The notes: a model not told the origin generated them from the letters alone. A stretch of DNA of 64,000 nt from Pseudocitrobacter sp913778145 (GCA_035726825.1 JALNTX010000013.1:62001-126000), one strand, 5' to 3'; positions 34,913 to 43,987 are shown, counted from the stretch's first letter. A program made the numbers and translations.

Positions 34913-36256
34913 ATGACGACGATTCTCAAGCATCTTCCGGTAGGTCAACGTATTGGTATCGCCTTCTCCGGCGGTCTGGACACCAGCGCGGCGCTGCTGT
35001 GGATGCGACAAAAAGGAGCAGTGCCTTATGCGTATACTGCAAACCTGGGCCAGCCTGATGAAGAAGACTACGACGCTATCCCACGCCGTGCCATGGAATA
35101 CGGCGCAGAGAACGCTCGTCTGATCGACTGCCGTAAGCAGCTGGTTGCAGAAGGTATCGCCGCTATCCAGTGTGGTGCCTTCCACAACACCACCGGCGGC
35201 CTGACCTACTTCAACACCACGCCGCTGGGCCGTGCCGTTACCGGCACCATGCTGGTTGCCGCCATGAAAGAAGATGGCGTGAACATTTGGGGCGATGGCA
35301 GTACCTTTAAAGGTAACGATATTGAACGTTTCTATCGCTATGGCCTGCTGACCAACGCCGAGCTGCAGATTTACAAACCGTGGCTCGATAGCGACTTTAT
35401 TGATGAGCTGGGCGGTCGTCATGAGATGTCTGAGTTCATGATTTCCTGCGGCTTCGACTACAAAATGTCCGTCGAGAAAGCTTACTCCACCGACTCCAAC
35501 ATGCTCGGCGCGACGCATGAAGCGAAAGATCTGGAATTCCTGAACTCCAGCGTCAAAATCGTTAACCCGATTATGGGCGTGAAGTTCTGGGACGAGAACG
35601 TGAAGATCCCGGCAGAAGAAGTGACCGTACGTTTTGAACAGGGTCATCCGGTGGCGCTGAACGGCAAAACCTTCAGCGACGACGTGGAGATGATGCTGGA
35701 AGCGAACCGCATCGGTGGCCGTCACGGCCTGGGCATGAGCGATCAGATTGAAAACCGTATCATTGAAGCAAAAAGCCGTGGCATCTACGAAGCTCCGGGG
35801 ATGGCGCTGCTGCATATCGCTTACGAGCGTCTGCTGACCGGCATTCACAACGAAGATACCATTGAGCAGTATCATGCGCATGGCCGTCAGCTGGGGCGTC
35901 TGCTGTATCAGGGCCGTTGGTTCGATTCGCAGGCGCTGATGCTGCGTGATTCTCTGCAACGCTGGGTTGCCAGTCAGATTACCGGCGAAGTCACGCTGGA
36001 ACTGCGTCGCGGGAACGACTACTCCATTCTGAATACTGTGTCTGATAACCTGACCTATAAAGCAGAGCGTCTGACTATGGAGAAAGGTGACTCTATGTTC
36101 TCTGCCGAAGATCGTATCGGTCAGTTGACTATGCGTAACCTGGATATCACCGACACGCGCGATAAGTTGTTCGGTTATGCGAAAACCGGCCTGCTCTCAT
36201 CCTCAGCTGCCAGCGGCGTGCCGCAGGTTGAGAATCTGGAGAACAAAGGGAAGTAA
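34913..36256 (+). CDS. argG: Argininosuccinate synthase
   Basis: 447 residues, E. coli length. ATP-pyrophosphatase motif IAFSGGLDTSAAL near the N-terminus. Joins citrulline and aspartate with ATP in arginine synthesis. The ATG at 34913 gives MTTILKHLPVG; the upstream in-frame extension from 34844 overlaps the ArgR boxes and is not homologous. A strong terminator follows. Confidence 0.97.
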   Translation: MTTILKHLPVGQRIGIAFSGGLDTSAALLWMRQKGAVPYAYTANLGQPDEEDYDAIPRRAMEYGAENARLIDCRKQLVAEGIAAIQCGAFHNTTGGLTYFNTTPLGRAVTGTMLVAAMKEDGVNIWGDGSTFKGNDIERFYRYGLLTNAELQIYKPWLDSDFIDELGGRHEMSEFMISCGFDYKMSVEKAYSTDSNMLGATHEAKDLEFLNSSVKIVNPIMGVKFWDENVKIPAEEVTVRFEQGHPVALNGKTFSDDVEMMLEANRIGGRHGLGMSDQIENRIIEAKSRGIYEAPGMALLHIAYERLLTGIHNEDTIEQYHAHGRQLGRLLYQGRWFDSQALMLRDSLQRWVASQITGEVTLELRRGNDYSILNTVSDNLTYKAERLTMEKGDSMFSAEDRIGQLTMRNLDITDTRDKLFGYAKTGLLSSSAASGVPQVENLENKGK

Positions 36257-36280
36257 TCGCTTCTCTGTCGATGCATGCAA

Positions 36281-36304
36281 AAAGCCGCGAAAGCGGCTTT
36301 TTTT
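36281..36304 (+). terminator. argG terminator
   Basis: Stem AAAGCCGC/GCGGCTTT with GAAA tetraloop, followed by a T-run to 36304. Confidence 0.92.
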
Positions 36305-36349
36305 ATGGGCAGGTTGTACCGGCATCTGGCGGTTCTGCCGCTTGCAAGA

Positions 36350-37066
36350 TACCTGATGGCGCTGCGCTTATCAGGCCTACGAAGCGTGCAGTGATGGATG
36401 CCTGGTGCATTTGTAGGCCGGATAAGGCAAAGCCGCCATCCGGCGGTTCTGCTGCGTGCACGATGCCTGATGCGCTACGCTTATCAGGCCTACGAAGCGT
36501 GCGGTGATAGGTGCCTGGTGCATTTGGCGGTTTTGCTGCTTGCACGACGCCTGATGGCGCTGCGCTTATCAGGCCAACGAAGCGTGCGGTGATGGGGGCC
36601 TGGTGCATTTGGCGGTTCTGCTGCGTGCACGACGCCTGATGCGCTGCGCTTATCAGGCCTACGAAGCGTGCGGTGATGGGTGTCTGGTGCATTTGGCGGT
36701 TTTGCTGCGTGCACGACGCCTGATGCGCTGCGCTTATCAGGCCTACGAAGCGTGCGGTGATGGGGGCCTGGTGCATTTGGCGGTTTTGCTGCTTGCACGA
36801 CGCCTGATGGCGCTGCGCTTATCAGGCCTACGAAGCGTGTGGTGATGAGTGCCTGGTGCATTTGGCGGTTTTGCTGCTTGCACGACGCCTGATGGCGCTG
36901 CGCTTATCAGGCCTACGAAGCGTGCGGTGATTGGTGCCTGGTGTATTTGGCGGTTTTGCTGCTTGCACGACACCTGATGCGCTGCGCTTATCAGGCCTAC
37001 GAAACGTGCGGTGATGAGTGCCTGGTGCATTTGTAGGCCGGATAAGGCGAAGCCGCCATCCGGCAG
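36350..37066. repeat. Tandem REP/BIME array, eight near-identical units
   Basis: The CCTGATG(G)CGCTGCGCTTATCAGG unit recurs with its TTATC at 36368, 36481, 36566, 36650, 36734, 36819, 36904 and 36988. The last seven are spaced 84-85 bp apart. The spacers (CTACGAAGCGTGCGGTGATG..., GCCTGGTGCATTTGGCGGTT...) are nearly identical from unit to unit. Inverted REP units of the other type (GTAGGCCGGATAAGGC) stand once near the left end (36414-36446) and once at the right end (37034-37066). No gene is credible in this 830-bp gap. Confidence 0.92.
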
Positions 37067-37085
37067 AGCAGGCGTGCAATACCAG

Positions 37086-37361
37086 TCATCGTTCTTCTTT
37101 TGTATGCCATAGATCTACAATAAAGATAGCCGCACTTTTTACTTCATAGTGTATTTCATAATCATCAAAGACTATTTTTCTAACCTCTCGGGGCAAATAA
37201 CGCACCTGCTGTATTCCCATCGCAGGTTGACGTGCCAGATCAAAACTTCCATTTAGCAGCCGATCCAGGATGTCATCCGCATGCTGGCGGCTATATTGAA
37301 GAGCAAAGCGATAAACGCGCTCCAGATCTCCCTGAGCTTTTACCGTCCAGTAAACGTCCAT
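37086..37361 (-). CDS. RelE/ParE-family toxin
   Basis: 91 residues with the ParE/RelE layout: an N-terminal helical hairpin (AQGDLERVYRFALQYS), then the strand-rich C-terminus ending in VDLWHTKEER. Follows an RHH-type antitoxin gene by 3 bases, the antitoxin-first order of parDE. ParE toxins poison DNA gyrase and RelE toxins cut mRNA; the sequence alone does not decide. It occupies the argG-leuU interval, where K-12 has yhbX. Confidence 0.78.
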   Translation of the reverse strand: MDVYWTVKAQGDLERVYRFALQYSRQHADDILDRLLNGSFDLARQPAMGIQQVRYLPREVRKIVFDDYEIHYEVKSAAIFIVDLWHTKEER

Positions 37362-37364
37362 TTA

Positions 37365-37613
37365 TCACTTGGTCTTTAATCGGTTCGCAAAATCAATCAT
37401 GTCTGACTGGTTAATGACTCGCCCTGAATCAACGTCGGCAAGCCCAGCCTGCACATTTTGATGACGACGCTCTCTGTCTGCCAGTAAAGAGACTAACGCC
37501 TCTTTGATAACCCAGCTTTTTGAGCGGTCGAGCTCCGTGGCTAACGCCTCAACGGCACGGGCCAGCTCCACGGGAATCTGGGCGCTAATGGTCTGCTTAG
37601 CGGATGTGCCCAT
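37365..37613 (-). CDS. Ribbon-helix-helix antitoxin
   Basis: 82 residues from the ATG at 37613. N-terminal RHH pattern: QTISAQIPVELARAVEALA, then SKSWVIKEAL. The acidic C-terminal part should wrap the toxin. An in-frame upstream start at 37637 would add 8 residues; a GAGG site favours 37613. Expected to repress the pair by binding its promoter. Confidence 0.78.
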   Translation of the reverse strand: MGTSAKQTISAQIPVELARAVEALATELDRSKSWVIKEALVSLLADRERRHQNVQAGLADVDSGRVINQSDMIDFANRLKTK

Positions 37614-37801
37614 AAAAATCGCCTCATTTAATAACACTTATTAACTCCTTTTAAAGTTAGCACAGCCAGGGAGATAAAAGCATCCCGTCAAGGTAGTTGT
37701 CTATTATGAGCCATCTGCTACAAGGGCCAAGTGTCATCGCAAAAATCGGGAAGGCGGCTCGCAATATTTCACAGGGAAGGGAAATCAGAAAGATACGGAC
37801 G

Positions 37802-37826
37802 AAAAAAAAGACGCTTTTCAGCGTCT
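37802..37826 (-). terminator. leuU terminator
   Basis: Stem AGACGC/GCGTCT (37809-37814 with 37821-37826) with an A-run to its left, giving U residues in the minus-strand RNA. The rest of 37614-37840 shows no gene. Confidence 0.85.
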
Positions 37827-37840
37827 TTCTTTCGGAATAT

Positions 37841-37927
37841 TGGTACTGAGGATGGGACTCGAACCCACAAGCCCGTTAGGGCACTACCACCTCAAGGTAG
37901 CGTGTCTACCAATTCCACCACCTCAGC
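37841..37927 (-). tRNA. leuU: tRNA-Leu (GAG)
   Basis: 87 bases with encoded CCA and a long variable arm (class II). Anticodon GAG in CTACCTTGAGGTGGTAG. Begins GCTGAGGTGG. Lies directly downstream of secG, as in E. coli. Confidence 0.96.
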
Positions 37928-37940
37928 ACAGATACTACTC

Positions 37941-38270
37941 TTAGTGCGGGATATCGCTGGTCGGCTGTGCCGGTGCAGCTGGCTGAGTTTGCTCAGATTT
38001 CGGCGCGCTCAGATTTTCCCACTCGCTTCCTTTATTGGTCTTGTTGCTGTTAATGTTACCCAGCACCAGACTGATAATGAAGAACAACGTTGCCAGAACT
38101 GCGGTCATGCGGGTCATGAAGTTGCCAGAACCACTTGAACCAAACAGCGTGCCGGAAGCGCCTGCTCCGAAGGAGGCTCCCATATCAGCGCCTTTACCTT
38201 GCTGCAGCATGATCAGACCCACGAGGCCAATCGCTACAATAAGGAAAACTACCAAAAGAGCTTCGTACAT
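37941..38270 (-). CDS. secG: Protein translocase subunit SecG
   Basis: 109 residues (E. coli 110). Two transmembrane helices (about 2-24 and 52-72) around a Gly-rich loop (GASFGAGASGTLFGSSGSG). Assists SecYE in protein export. The ATG at 38270 gives MYEALLVVFL; the upstream extension is not homologous. In E. coli it directly follows glmM; here the 12-kb pilus block separates them. Confidence 0.95.
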   Translation of the reverse strand: MYEALLVVFLIVAIGLVGLIMLQQGKGADMGASFGAGASGTLFGSSGSGNFMTRMTAVLATLFFIISLVLGNINSNKTNKGSEWENLSAPKSEQTQPAAPAQPTSDIPH

Positions 38271-38482
38271 AATCAACCTGTTCCTTGCGGAGTTGCCGCA
38301 TACCAATTGCTTCGACCAATTAAAGTGGGTGTTTTTAATGTTTCCCACTGAAGCGGGTGTGAATACTAACCAAAGCGAATCACCTTCGCAAGGGCAATTT
38401 TATCGCATTGTATCAACTGCGGAAAAAAACAGCAAAAGCAATCAAAACGGGCGAAAATGCAACGCATTAGCACGCGAAAACG

Positions 38483-39787
38483 TTACTTTTTAGATTCAAT
38501 CTTGACCAGTTTGTACTTGCCAAACTTCTCAACGATCCGCCAGCTCCCCTCTTCCGTCTCGATAATTTCTTTCGGGCTATAAAAAGCAGTTCTACGCCCG
38601 ATGCGAACACCGACCTGCAAATTCTCAGCGTCTCCGCTAATCACCGTAATCGTTGGCGTCATATCGATGGGTTCTGGTGCTGGCTCTGACGGCGTTGCTG
38701 CTGACGCTGACGCCGGAGCCGCCGACGCAATCGGCTGATTGCTCGGGCTTTCGATACGTGCAAACAGGACCTCCATCGGGTTCAGCAGGCGGCCATTGTG
38801 GCTGATTTCAAGATGGAGATGCGGCCCATTGCTTCGTCCGGTGGTGCCGGAAAGCGCAATAACGTTGCCTTTCGCAACGCGTTCGCCCTTCGCCACCAGA
38901 ATCTGGTTAAGGTGAAGATAACGGCTGCTCCAGCCTTCGGCGTGATTAATCGTCACGAATAACCCCGTCGCAGGGCCATAGCCTGTTTCGCTCACCACGC
39001 CACTGGAAACAGAAAGTACGTTGCTGTTCAGCGCTGCGCGTAAATCAACACCTTCGTGACGCATAAAGCGATGCAGTATCGGGTGATAACGAAGCCCGTA
39101 CGGCGAGGTGACCGTTACGCTACTGGTCAGCGGGAAAATAAACGATTGTTCCGGAACCTGCTGTAGCACTTTGGCTTCGCTGAGTTCCCCCGTTGGATGC
39201 CAGGCCGGCGGCGGCGCGCTGGCAGTTGGTATGGTTGCATTCAGCACGGAGAATACGCTGCTTCCCATAAACCCGTCATCCGCATACTCATCCACCGCAC
39301 CATCTTCCTGAATCACTGCCTCATCCACATCTGGCGCTTTGAGGAACAAAGCCAGCGCAGACTGCTGTTCGCAGGAAAGCGGCCTGATGCGTTCACCATC
39401 GACGCCGAGGCGCAACGATGCCTGCCATTGTGTACTGCCTGGCGAGTTACACTCAACACGCGGCGGCGCGGCGGGTTCTTCACGTTCAGGCATTTGCGCG
39501 CGCCACACCAGCGTTTCATCAAAGTACTGCTGTGCCTGCGTCAGTATTTTCGGCGGCGCGTAGGCGGTGATGCCATGAATTTCCGGTTTATAGCCCAGAG
39601 GTCGCCATACCGCGCCATTCATCAGGAACAGCGTTCTGGGCAGCGAGACGCTAGAAGCAGGATCTGATTTCCGGCTATCCGACAGCTTTAAGGTGATGCT
39701 GTCGCCAGTTTGTGAAACCACTTCATAAACCATCGGCTCCTCTGGGGAGTAAAGCCCCATAAAGAGCGGAAGAAGAAGCTCAACCAT
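38483..39787 (-). CDS. M23/LytM-type peptidase at the end of the pilus cluster
   Basis: 434 residues. The C-terminal LytM domain (about 225-345) has zinc ligands His244 and Asp248 (HEGVD) and His325 in GPHLHLE (with His323), plus catalytic-region His292 (YLHLN), so it looks active on peptidoglycan cross-bridges. The N-terminal 210 residues are unassigned; residues 1-14 are only weakly hydrophobic, so export is uncertain. It overlaps the prepilin peptidase gene by 8 bases, so it belongs to the pilus operon. A role in opening the cell wall for the pilus, in place of the lytic transglycosylase of related clusters, is inference. Confidence 0.8.
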   Translation of the reverse strand: MVELLLPLFMGLYSPEEPMVYEVVSQTGDSITLKLSDSRKSDPASSVSLPRTLFLMNGAVWRPLGYKPEIHGITAYAPPKILTQAQQYFDETLVWRAQMPEREEPAAPPRVECNSPGSTQWQASLRLGVDGERIRPLSCEQQSALALFLKAPDVDEAVIQEDGAVDEYADDGFMGSSVFSVLNATIPTASAPPPAWHPTGELSEAKVLQQVPEQSFIFPLTSSVTVTSPYGLRYHPILHRFMRHEGVDLRAALNSNVLSVSSGVVSETGYGPATGLFVTINHAEGWSSRYLHLNQILVAKGERVAKGNVIALSGTTGRSNGPHLHLEISHNGRLLNPMEVLFARIESPSNQPIASAAPASASAATPSEPAPEPIDMTPTITVISGDAENLQVGVRIGRRTAFYSPKEIIETEEGSWRIVEKFGKYKLVKIESKK

Positions 39788-40628
39788 GAGAAAGCACCTC
39801 CGTGCACATCAGTACCGCAGCAGTTATGCAAATTGCCGGGCCGAACGGAATGTATCCCTGCGCAGCAAATTCATCTGCATCAGGCTGTTGTTTCGCAAAA
39901 CGTCTTTTTACGGCTTGTACTATAAAGAAGAGCGCACCTAACCCGGCAGAGCCCAGCATCAGAGCGGCAATGTTATCAGCGCCCACCCAGACCCCACAGG
40001 CGGCGAAGAGTTTGACGTCGCCCTGACCGAACCCTTCTCTGCCAGTAACCCAGGCGAAGATTTTTGCCATCGACCAGGAGAAAGCCCAAATAATAACTGC
40101 CCCCATCACGCAGTCTCGCGGTGAGAGCGGAATAAGGTTGCGGACGCAGGCAATCAGCCCCACCCAAAGCAGTAGGAAAACAAGGCTATCGGGTAGCAGG
40201 TACGTTTTGAAATCAATCACCGCCAGGGTATAGAGCACGCTAAAAAACAGCGCCAGAAACGCTAATTGGATGATGCTGTAATGGGGATAGTACCAAAGCA
40301 CCAGCGCCATATAGCCCGCACCGATTAGCGCTTCGCTGAGCGGGTAGATAAAGGAGATATGGCAGTGGCAATAGCGGCATTTTCCCCGCAGCCAAAGCCA
40401 GCTCAGCACCGGGATGTTGTCCCACGGCATGATATTGTGCTGGCAGCAGGGGCAGTGCGACGGCGGCCACCAGAGGTTGAAGGTCGTTGATGATTCGCCC
40501 TCGTCTTGTTCACGCAGCATCATGGCGGGAAGACGGTAAATCACGACGTTAAGGAAGCTGCCGATAAGCAGCCCCAGGATTAAAGCCAGCCACGGATAAG
40601 TGGCGGAGAGAAACGCATCCATGCGCAT
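39780..40628 (-). CDS. Type IV prepilin peptidase (A24 family), CofP-like
   Basis: 282 residues, polytopic. N-terminal methyltransferase-type cysteine motif (CPCC...CRYC, residues about 72-99), then the two catalytic aspartate regions DFKTYLLPD and GFGQGDVKLF. It cleaves the leader of the pilins after Gly and N-methylates the new end at the inner membrane. Overlaps the M23 gene by 8 bases and lies 14 bases behind the CofJ-like gene. Confidence 0.92.
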   Translation of the reverse strand: MRMDAFLSATYPWLALILGLLIGSFLNVVIYRLPAMMLREQDEGESSTTFNLWWPPSHCPCCQHNIMPWDNIPVLSWLWLRGKCRYCHCHISFIYPLSEALIGAGYMALVLWYYPHYSIIQLAFLALFFSVLYTLAVIDFKTYLLPDSLVFLLLWVGLIACVRNLIPLSPRDCVMGAVIIWAFSWSMAKIFAWVTGREGFGQGDVKLFAACGVWVGADNIAALMLGSAGLGALFFIVQAVKRRFAKQQPDADEFAAQGYIPFGPAICITAAVLMCTEVLSHG

Positions 40629-40642
40629 AGGTAATATCCTTA

Positions 40643-41431
40643 TTACTTACAATTTTCTGGAATTTGTTGCAATCGAGCATCGTTCGATTGAATTTGATCA
40701 ATATGTGCCTGCGGCGTAAGCCCCTGGTATGCTGTATCTCCTGTTTTGGTCAACCAGACCTGAATATCCAGTGTATGAGTTGGCCTAAAGGTTGTAGGTA
40801 ATATAATGAAGCTACTATTGTCTGCCGTAGACTTCATATCCGTCAGACGCAACTCATCGCTATTACCCGTCGCAGTATATTCGAATGAAACAGGTTCAAC
40901 GTATCCTTGGTGTACAGCAACTGTACCGGTATAAGGTGTAAAAAGTTCCACGCGCAATAACTTTAATTTTCGCACTGGAATATAAAACCATGTTAAAGAC
41001 GTATCGGCGTTTGGTACATTAGTCATAACCTTTGTAGCATCACCATATTTTGCATGAATATTATTATAATCTGACTGCCCATAACCCACACCACCTGGTC
41101 CATAGTTATAGCATTCATTAACTTTGGTACAAACTGGCGTATCGTCACCTGTCGACGTAACGGGATTTACAGGCCAGGCTGATTGACCATAGGGCGTTTT
41201 ATAAAAATCATAATACTCATCCATGCCTTTGATACCATCACCCTCGACATAAATAACATTAAATTTAACCGGTATGTCATCATTTGGTATCTGAAACGAG
41301 ATCGGAAATAAGAGTGTCCACATGCTACATTGGCTTATGCCGCCTGGTGCAAATCCATATTTACCATCAGCAGAGCTGGCACTGGAAAATGCTAATAACA
41401 TTAGGCCTGAAAGCCAGATTTTTTTCATCAT
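40643..41431 (-). CDS. CofJ-like secreted protein of the type IVb pilus
   Basis: 262 residues from the ATG at 41431, with signal peptide (KKIWLSGLMLLAFSSASS). Mature protein is Tyr-, Asp- and Thr-rich, probably beta-structured, with four cysteines around SQCSM, TPVCTKVNECYN and PENCK. The start overlaps the stop of the platform gene (TGATG), with AGGGATGG upstream. In the ETEC Cof and Longus clusters the same slot between platform protein and prepilin peptidase holds cofJ/lngJ, a protein exported through the pilus machine. The early GFAP motif after the signal peptide also recalls CofJ. I judge it a CofJ-family effector/adhesin on position and weak similarity. Confidence 0.68.
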   Translation of the reverse strand: MMKKIWLSGLMLLAFSSASSADGKYGFAPGGISQCSMWTLLFPISFQIPNDDIPVKFNVIYVEGDGIKGMDEYYDFYKTPYGQSAWPVNPVTSTGDDTPVCTKVNECYNYGPGGVGYGQSDYNNIHAKYGDATKVMTNVPNADTSLTWFYIPVRKLKLLRVELFTPYTGTVAVHQGYVEPVSFEYTATGNSDELRLTDMKSTADNSSFIILPTTFRPTHTLDIQVWLTKTGDTAYQGLTPQAHIDQIQSNDARLQQIPENCK

Positions 41432-42465
41432 CAACCCATCCCTGTTGCACTTTTTGATAACGTATCCATCAATGAGAACAGCGCAGCGAACACCCAAATG
41501 ACGCAGCCCCCCAGAATTAGCGTTGCCAGGTTTTTTAATAATCCTGCAAGCTTTTTAATATATTCCTGAATATGGTCACGAGAGCGGTTGGATACCGCAA
41601 GCAACACCTCGTTAAATGAGGGTAAATCTGCGTAGAGGCTGATGTTCAGCAACTCTTCCGTACCCATAAGACCTGAATCCAGCGCCTTACCGTAGTTGAT
41701 CCCACGCGCCATTTTGTCGAGCATGACGTCGAGGTGCCAGCGCAGCCAGCGGTTGGCGTTTAACTGGATAATCGCCAGCGCATCGGTAAGCGGAATGTTG
41801 TTACTTAACATCAGCGCCAGGTTGTTGAGGAAAATGGACGACGCTAGCTGTCGATAGGTAGAGAATGGCAGTATGCGATCGAGCACTTTGTTTCGCAGCG
41901 GGCCCTTTAGATTACCAAGCAGAATGCGAATAAGGAAAACTCCGGCAATAAACCCGACCAGGATTTTAATCCACAAACCTTCATACAAAGCGGTACCAAA
42001 GTTATAAAGCGTAGAGGTTACGCCGGGCCACTTAGAGACAGGCACCACCGATGCAAACGCCGGGAAAACCTTTTGTGAATAGCCTGCAATAACGATGAGT
42101 GAAAGACTGATCATAATGATAGGGAAAATAAGTGCCCCAACAATCTTTTTGCGCAGTTCATCGTTATATTGAATAACCGATACCAGCGTGTAGAAGCCAT
42201 CAGACAAACTGCCGCTCTTTTCCGCCGCCGTGATCACGCTTAATTCTGAACTGGGCACCATGCCATTAAACACCGCCGAGACCGAGGTTTCCTGCTTCAT
42301 TTGGGTAAGTAACCCCATAAGCTTTTTACTGAACCCCGCGCCCAGCAGCGAACGCCCCTCAATCTGCAATTTCTGCAAGGAGTCAAACAGCGGCAGGCCA
42401 GCTTTAATCATATCCGCGCAAAACTGATAAATGTATATGCGCTGTTTTTTGCTAAATTTTGCCAA
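41431..42465 (-). CDS. Type IV pilus inner-membrane platform protein (PilC/PilR/CofI-like)
   Basis: 344 residues. Two T2SF domains with hydrophobic segments near residues 115-135, 170-190 and 310-335. It forms the membrane platform that couples the ATPase to pilin insertion. Overlaps the ATPase gene by 14 bases at its start. Confidence 0.9.
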   Translation of the reverse strand: MAKFSKKQRIYIYQFCADMIKAGLPLFDSLQKLQIEGRSLLGAGFSKKLMGLLTQMKQETSVSAVFNGMVPSSELSVITAAEKSGSLSDGFYTLVSVIQYNDELRKKIVGALIFPIIMISLSLIVIAGYSQKVFPAFASVVPVSKWPGVTSTLYNFGTALYEGLWIKILVGFIAGVFLIRILLGNLKGPLRNKVLDRILPFSTYRQLASSIFLNNLALMLSNNIPLTDALAIIQLNANRWLRWHLDVMLDKMARGINYGKALDSGLMGTEELLNISLYADLPSFNEVLLAVSNRSRDHIQEYIKKLAGLLKNLATLILGGCVIWVFAALFSLMDTLSKSATGMG

Positions 42466-43987
42466 CGATCATCTCCAGATCTTCATCAGTTACCACACCA
42501 AACTCCATGGCATACCACTGGGCATCAACACGCCCTCTGAGCACATGCGCCATCACCTTTTCACGGATCTCAAACCCCTCCGCCAGCCCATTTGCGTGCA
42601 CGCGTTTTTTCCGCCACAGCGCATAGGTGTTCAGCCACTCCTGACGTGAGATGGTTGCCAGCTCTTCATAGGTTGGCAGGAAGTATTCCATCGCAATCTG
42701 ACGGCCCTTGATACCGCTGTTTTTGCAGTTCGGGCAGCCCTTATCGCCCGCCTTGTAGAGGGTAAACTCGCGCCCGGCGATAGTTTTGACCTCGTGGACC
42801 TGTTTACAAGACTCGCACAGCACCGGCACCAGCTTCTGGCACTGTAGCCCGGCGATAAAGCCAGGCGTTGAGAGCTTATCGCTACCAATACCCAGCGCGG
42901 ACATACGCTGCAGTAGCGAAACAATGTTACCGGCGTGAACAGTGGTGAAGCAGTAGTGACCACTCTCTACGGCCCCGGCCAGGGCATTTGCGGAGACGCT
43001 GTCACGGATCTCCCCAACCATCAGCACATCCGGGTCACGGCGCAGTGCGGATTTGATTGCCGCATGGAAGCCGCCACCATCGACGCTGACGACCGAGCTT
43101 TGTTTTGCGCCGTAAATTTGGTATTCCACCGGGTCTTCAACGGTGAGGAAGCAGCCGCGGTCGTCATAGCGGTTAATCTGCAACCATTCCATCAAGCTTT
43201 TCAGCGTCGTTGATTTACCCGAACCGGTTGTCCCGGCAATGACGTAAGCACCGTATGGATTACTGAGGATCTTTTTCAGGTCGGCAATTTCTTCGTCAGA
43301 AACGCCTATCTTATCGATGGAGCCCACGTTATTTTTTTGCAGACCAGACGGAATAATACGCAGTACCGCGTGGTAACAATCTGGCGTTTCCCCAAAGATC
43401 GGGAAGTGCGCATAGCGGAAACGGAACGGCTTCCCGTCCAGGCTGTAAAGAATGTTGGCGTTCTGCGGGATCGCACGGTTCCAGGTGGTATCGCGCGTGG
43501 TGGCCTCGACGTTATACAGCACGAAAACCAGCTCATCGCACTGCTGCGATTTGATCTGCATAAAGGGCATCAGCACCCCGTTGACCCTGGCTTCAAATAA
43601 CGCCAGAACATCGTTACGGGTAATATGCAAGTCGCTCGCGCCCATGTTTACCGCACGTAGAAGAATATTCGCCAGGCGCTTTTGGGTATCGGTGATATCG
43701 ATAGTTCCCTGCGCGGCGTTTAACGCTTTCAGCGAGATAAACTCGATGACCTGGTAGTACTCTTCTTCCGTAACCTGCGCAAGGCCAACAATGGGCCGTT
43801 TGTGCATCGATTTCAGACGGGCAATCTGAAGCTGATGCTCGAACATTTTTTCAACGGACAACGTATGGATGAGGAGGTACTCCTCCTCATCGCAGCGCGC
43901 GGTGATACCAATGCCATCAAACTCGTGGTATTCCCAGAGTTCTGACAAAAGATCATCTTGCAGGATACGTCGGTATTTTAGGCTCAC
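42452..43987 (-). CDS. Type IV pilus assembly ATPase (PilB/PilQ/CofH-like)
   Basis: 511 residues. Walker A GTTGSGKST (252-260), Walker B DPDVLMVGEIRD (321-326 core), Asp box VEDPVEYQ and His box HAGNIVSLLQ. A zinc-binding pair CxxC at 391/394 and 418/421 is typical of extension ATPases of the GspE/PilB class. It powers pilus polymerisation from the cytoplasm. No second, retraction-type ATPase is present in the cluster, as in the Cof and Longus systems. Overlaps both neighbours. Confidence 0.94.
   Translation of the reverse strand: MSLKYRRILQDDLLSELWEYHEFDGIGITARCDEEEYLLIHTLSVEKMFEHQLQIARLKSMHKRPIVGLAQVTEEEYYQVIEFISLKALNAAQGTIDITDTQKRLANILLRAVNMGASDLHITRNDVLALFEARVNGVLMPFMQIKSQQCDELVFVLYNVEATTRDTTWNRAIPQNANILYSLDGKPFRFRYAHFPIFGETPDCYHAVLRIIPSGLQKNNVGSIDKIGVSDEEIADLKKILSNPYGAYVIAGTTGSGKSTTLKSLMEWLQINRYDDRGCFLTVEDPVEYQIYGAKQSSVVSVDGGGFHAAIKSALRRDPDVLMVGEIRDSVSANALAGAVESGHYCFTTVHAGNIVSLLQRMSALGIGSDKLSTPGFIAGLQCQKLVPVLCESCKQVHEVKTIAGREFTLYKAGDKGCPNCKNSGIKGRQIAMEYFLPTYEELATISRQEWLNTYALWRKKRVHANGLAEGFEIREKVMAHVLRGRVDAQWYAMEFGVVTDEDLEMIVGKI

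Noticed and set aside
36350..37066. CRISPR array suspected from the regular 84-85-bp spacing
   Set aside because: The supposed spacers are nearly identical to each other, the unit is a REP palindrome, and no cas genes are present.
36303..37079. Several open frames inside the REP array encoding repeated peptides
   Set aside because: They only reflect translation of the tandem REP units in frames that happen to lack stops; they have no ribosome sites and appear in several frames on both strands.
37841..37927. leuU as the integration site of the pilus block
   Set aside because: The block starts on the far side of secG and I see no duplicated tRNA end or integrase gene near it.
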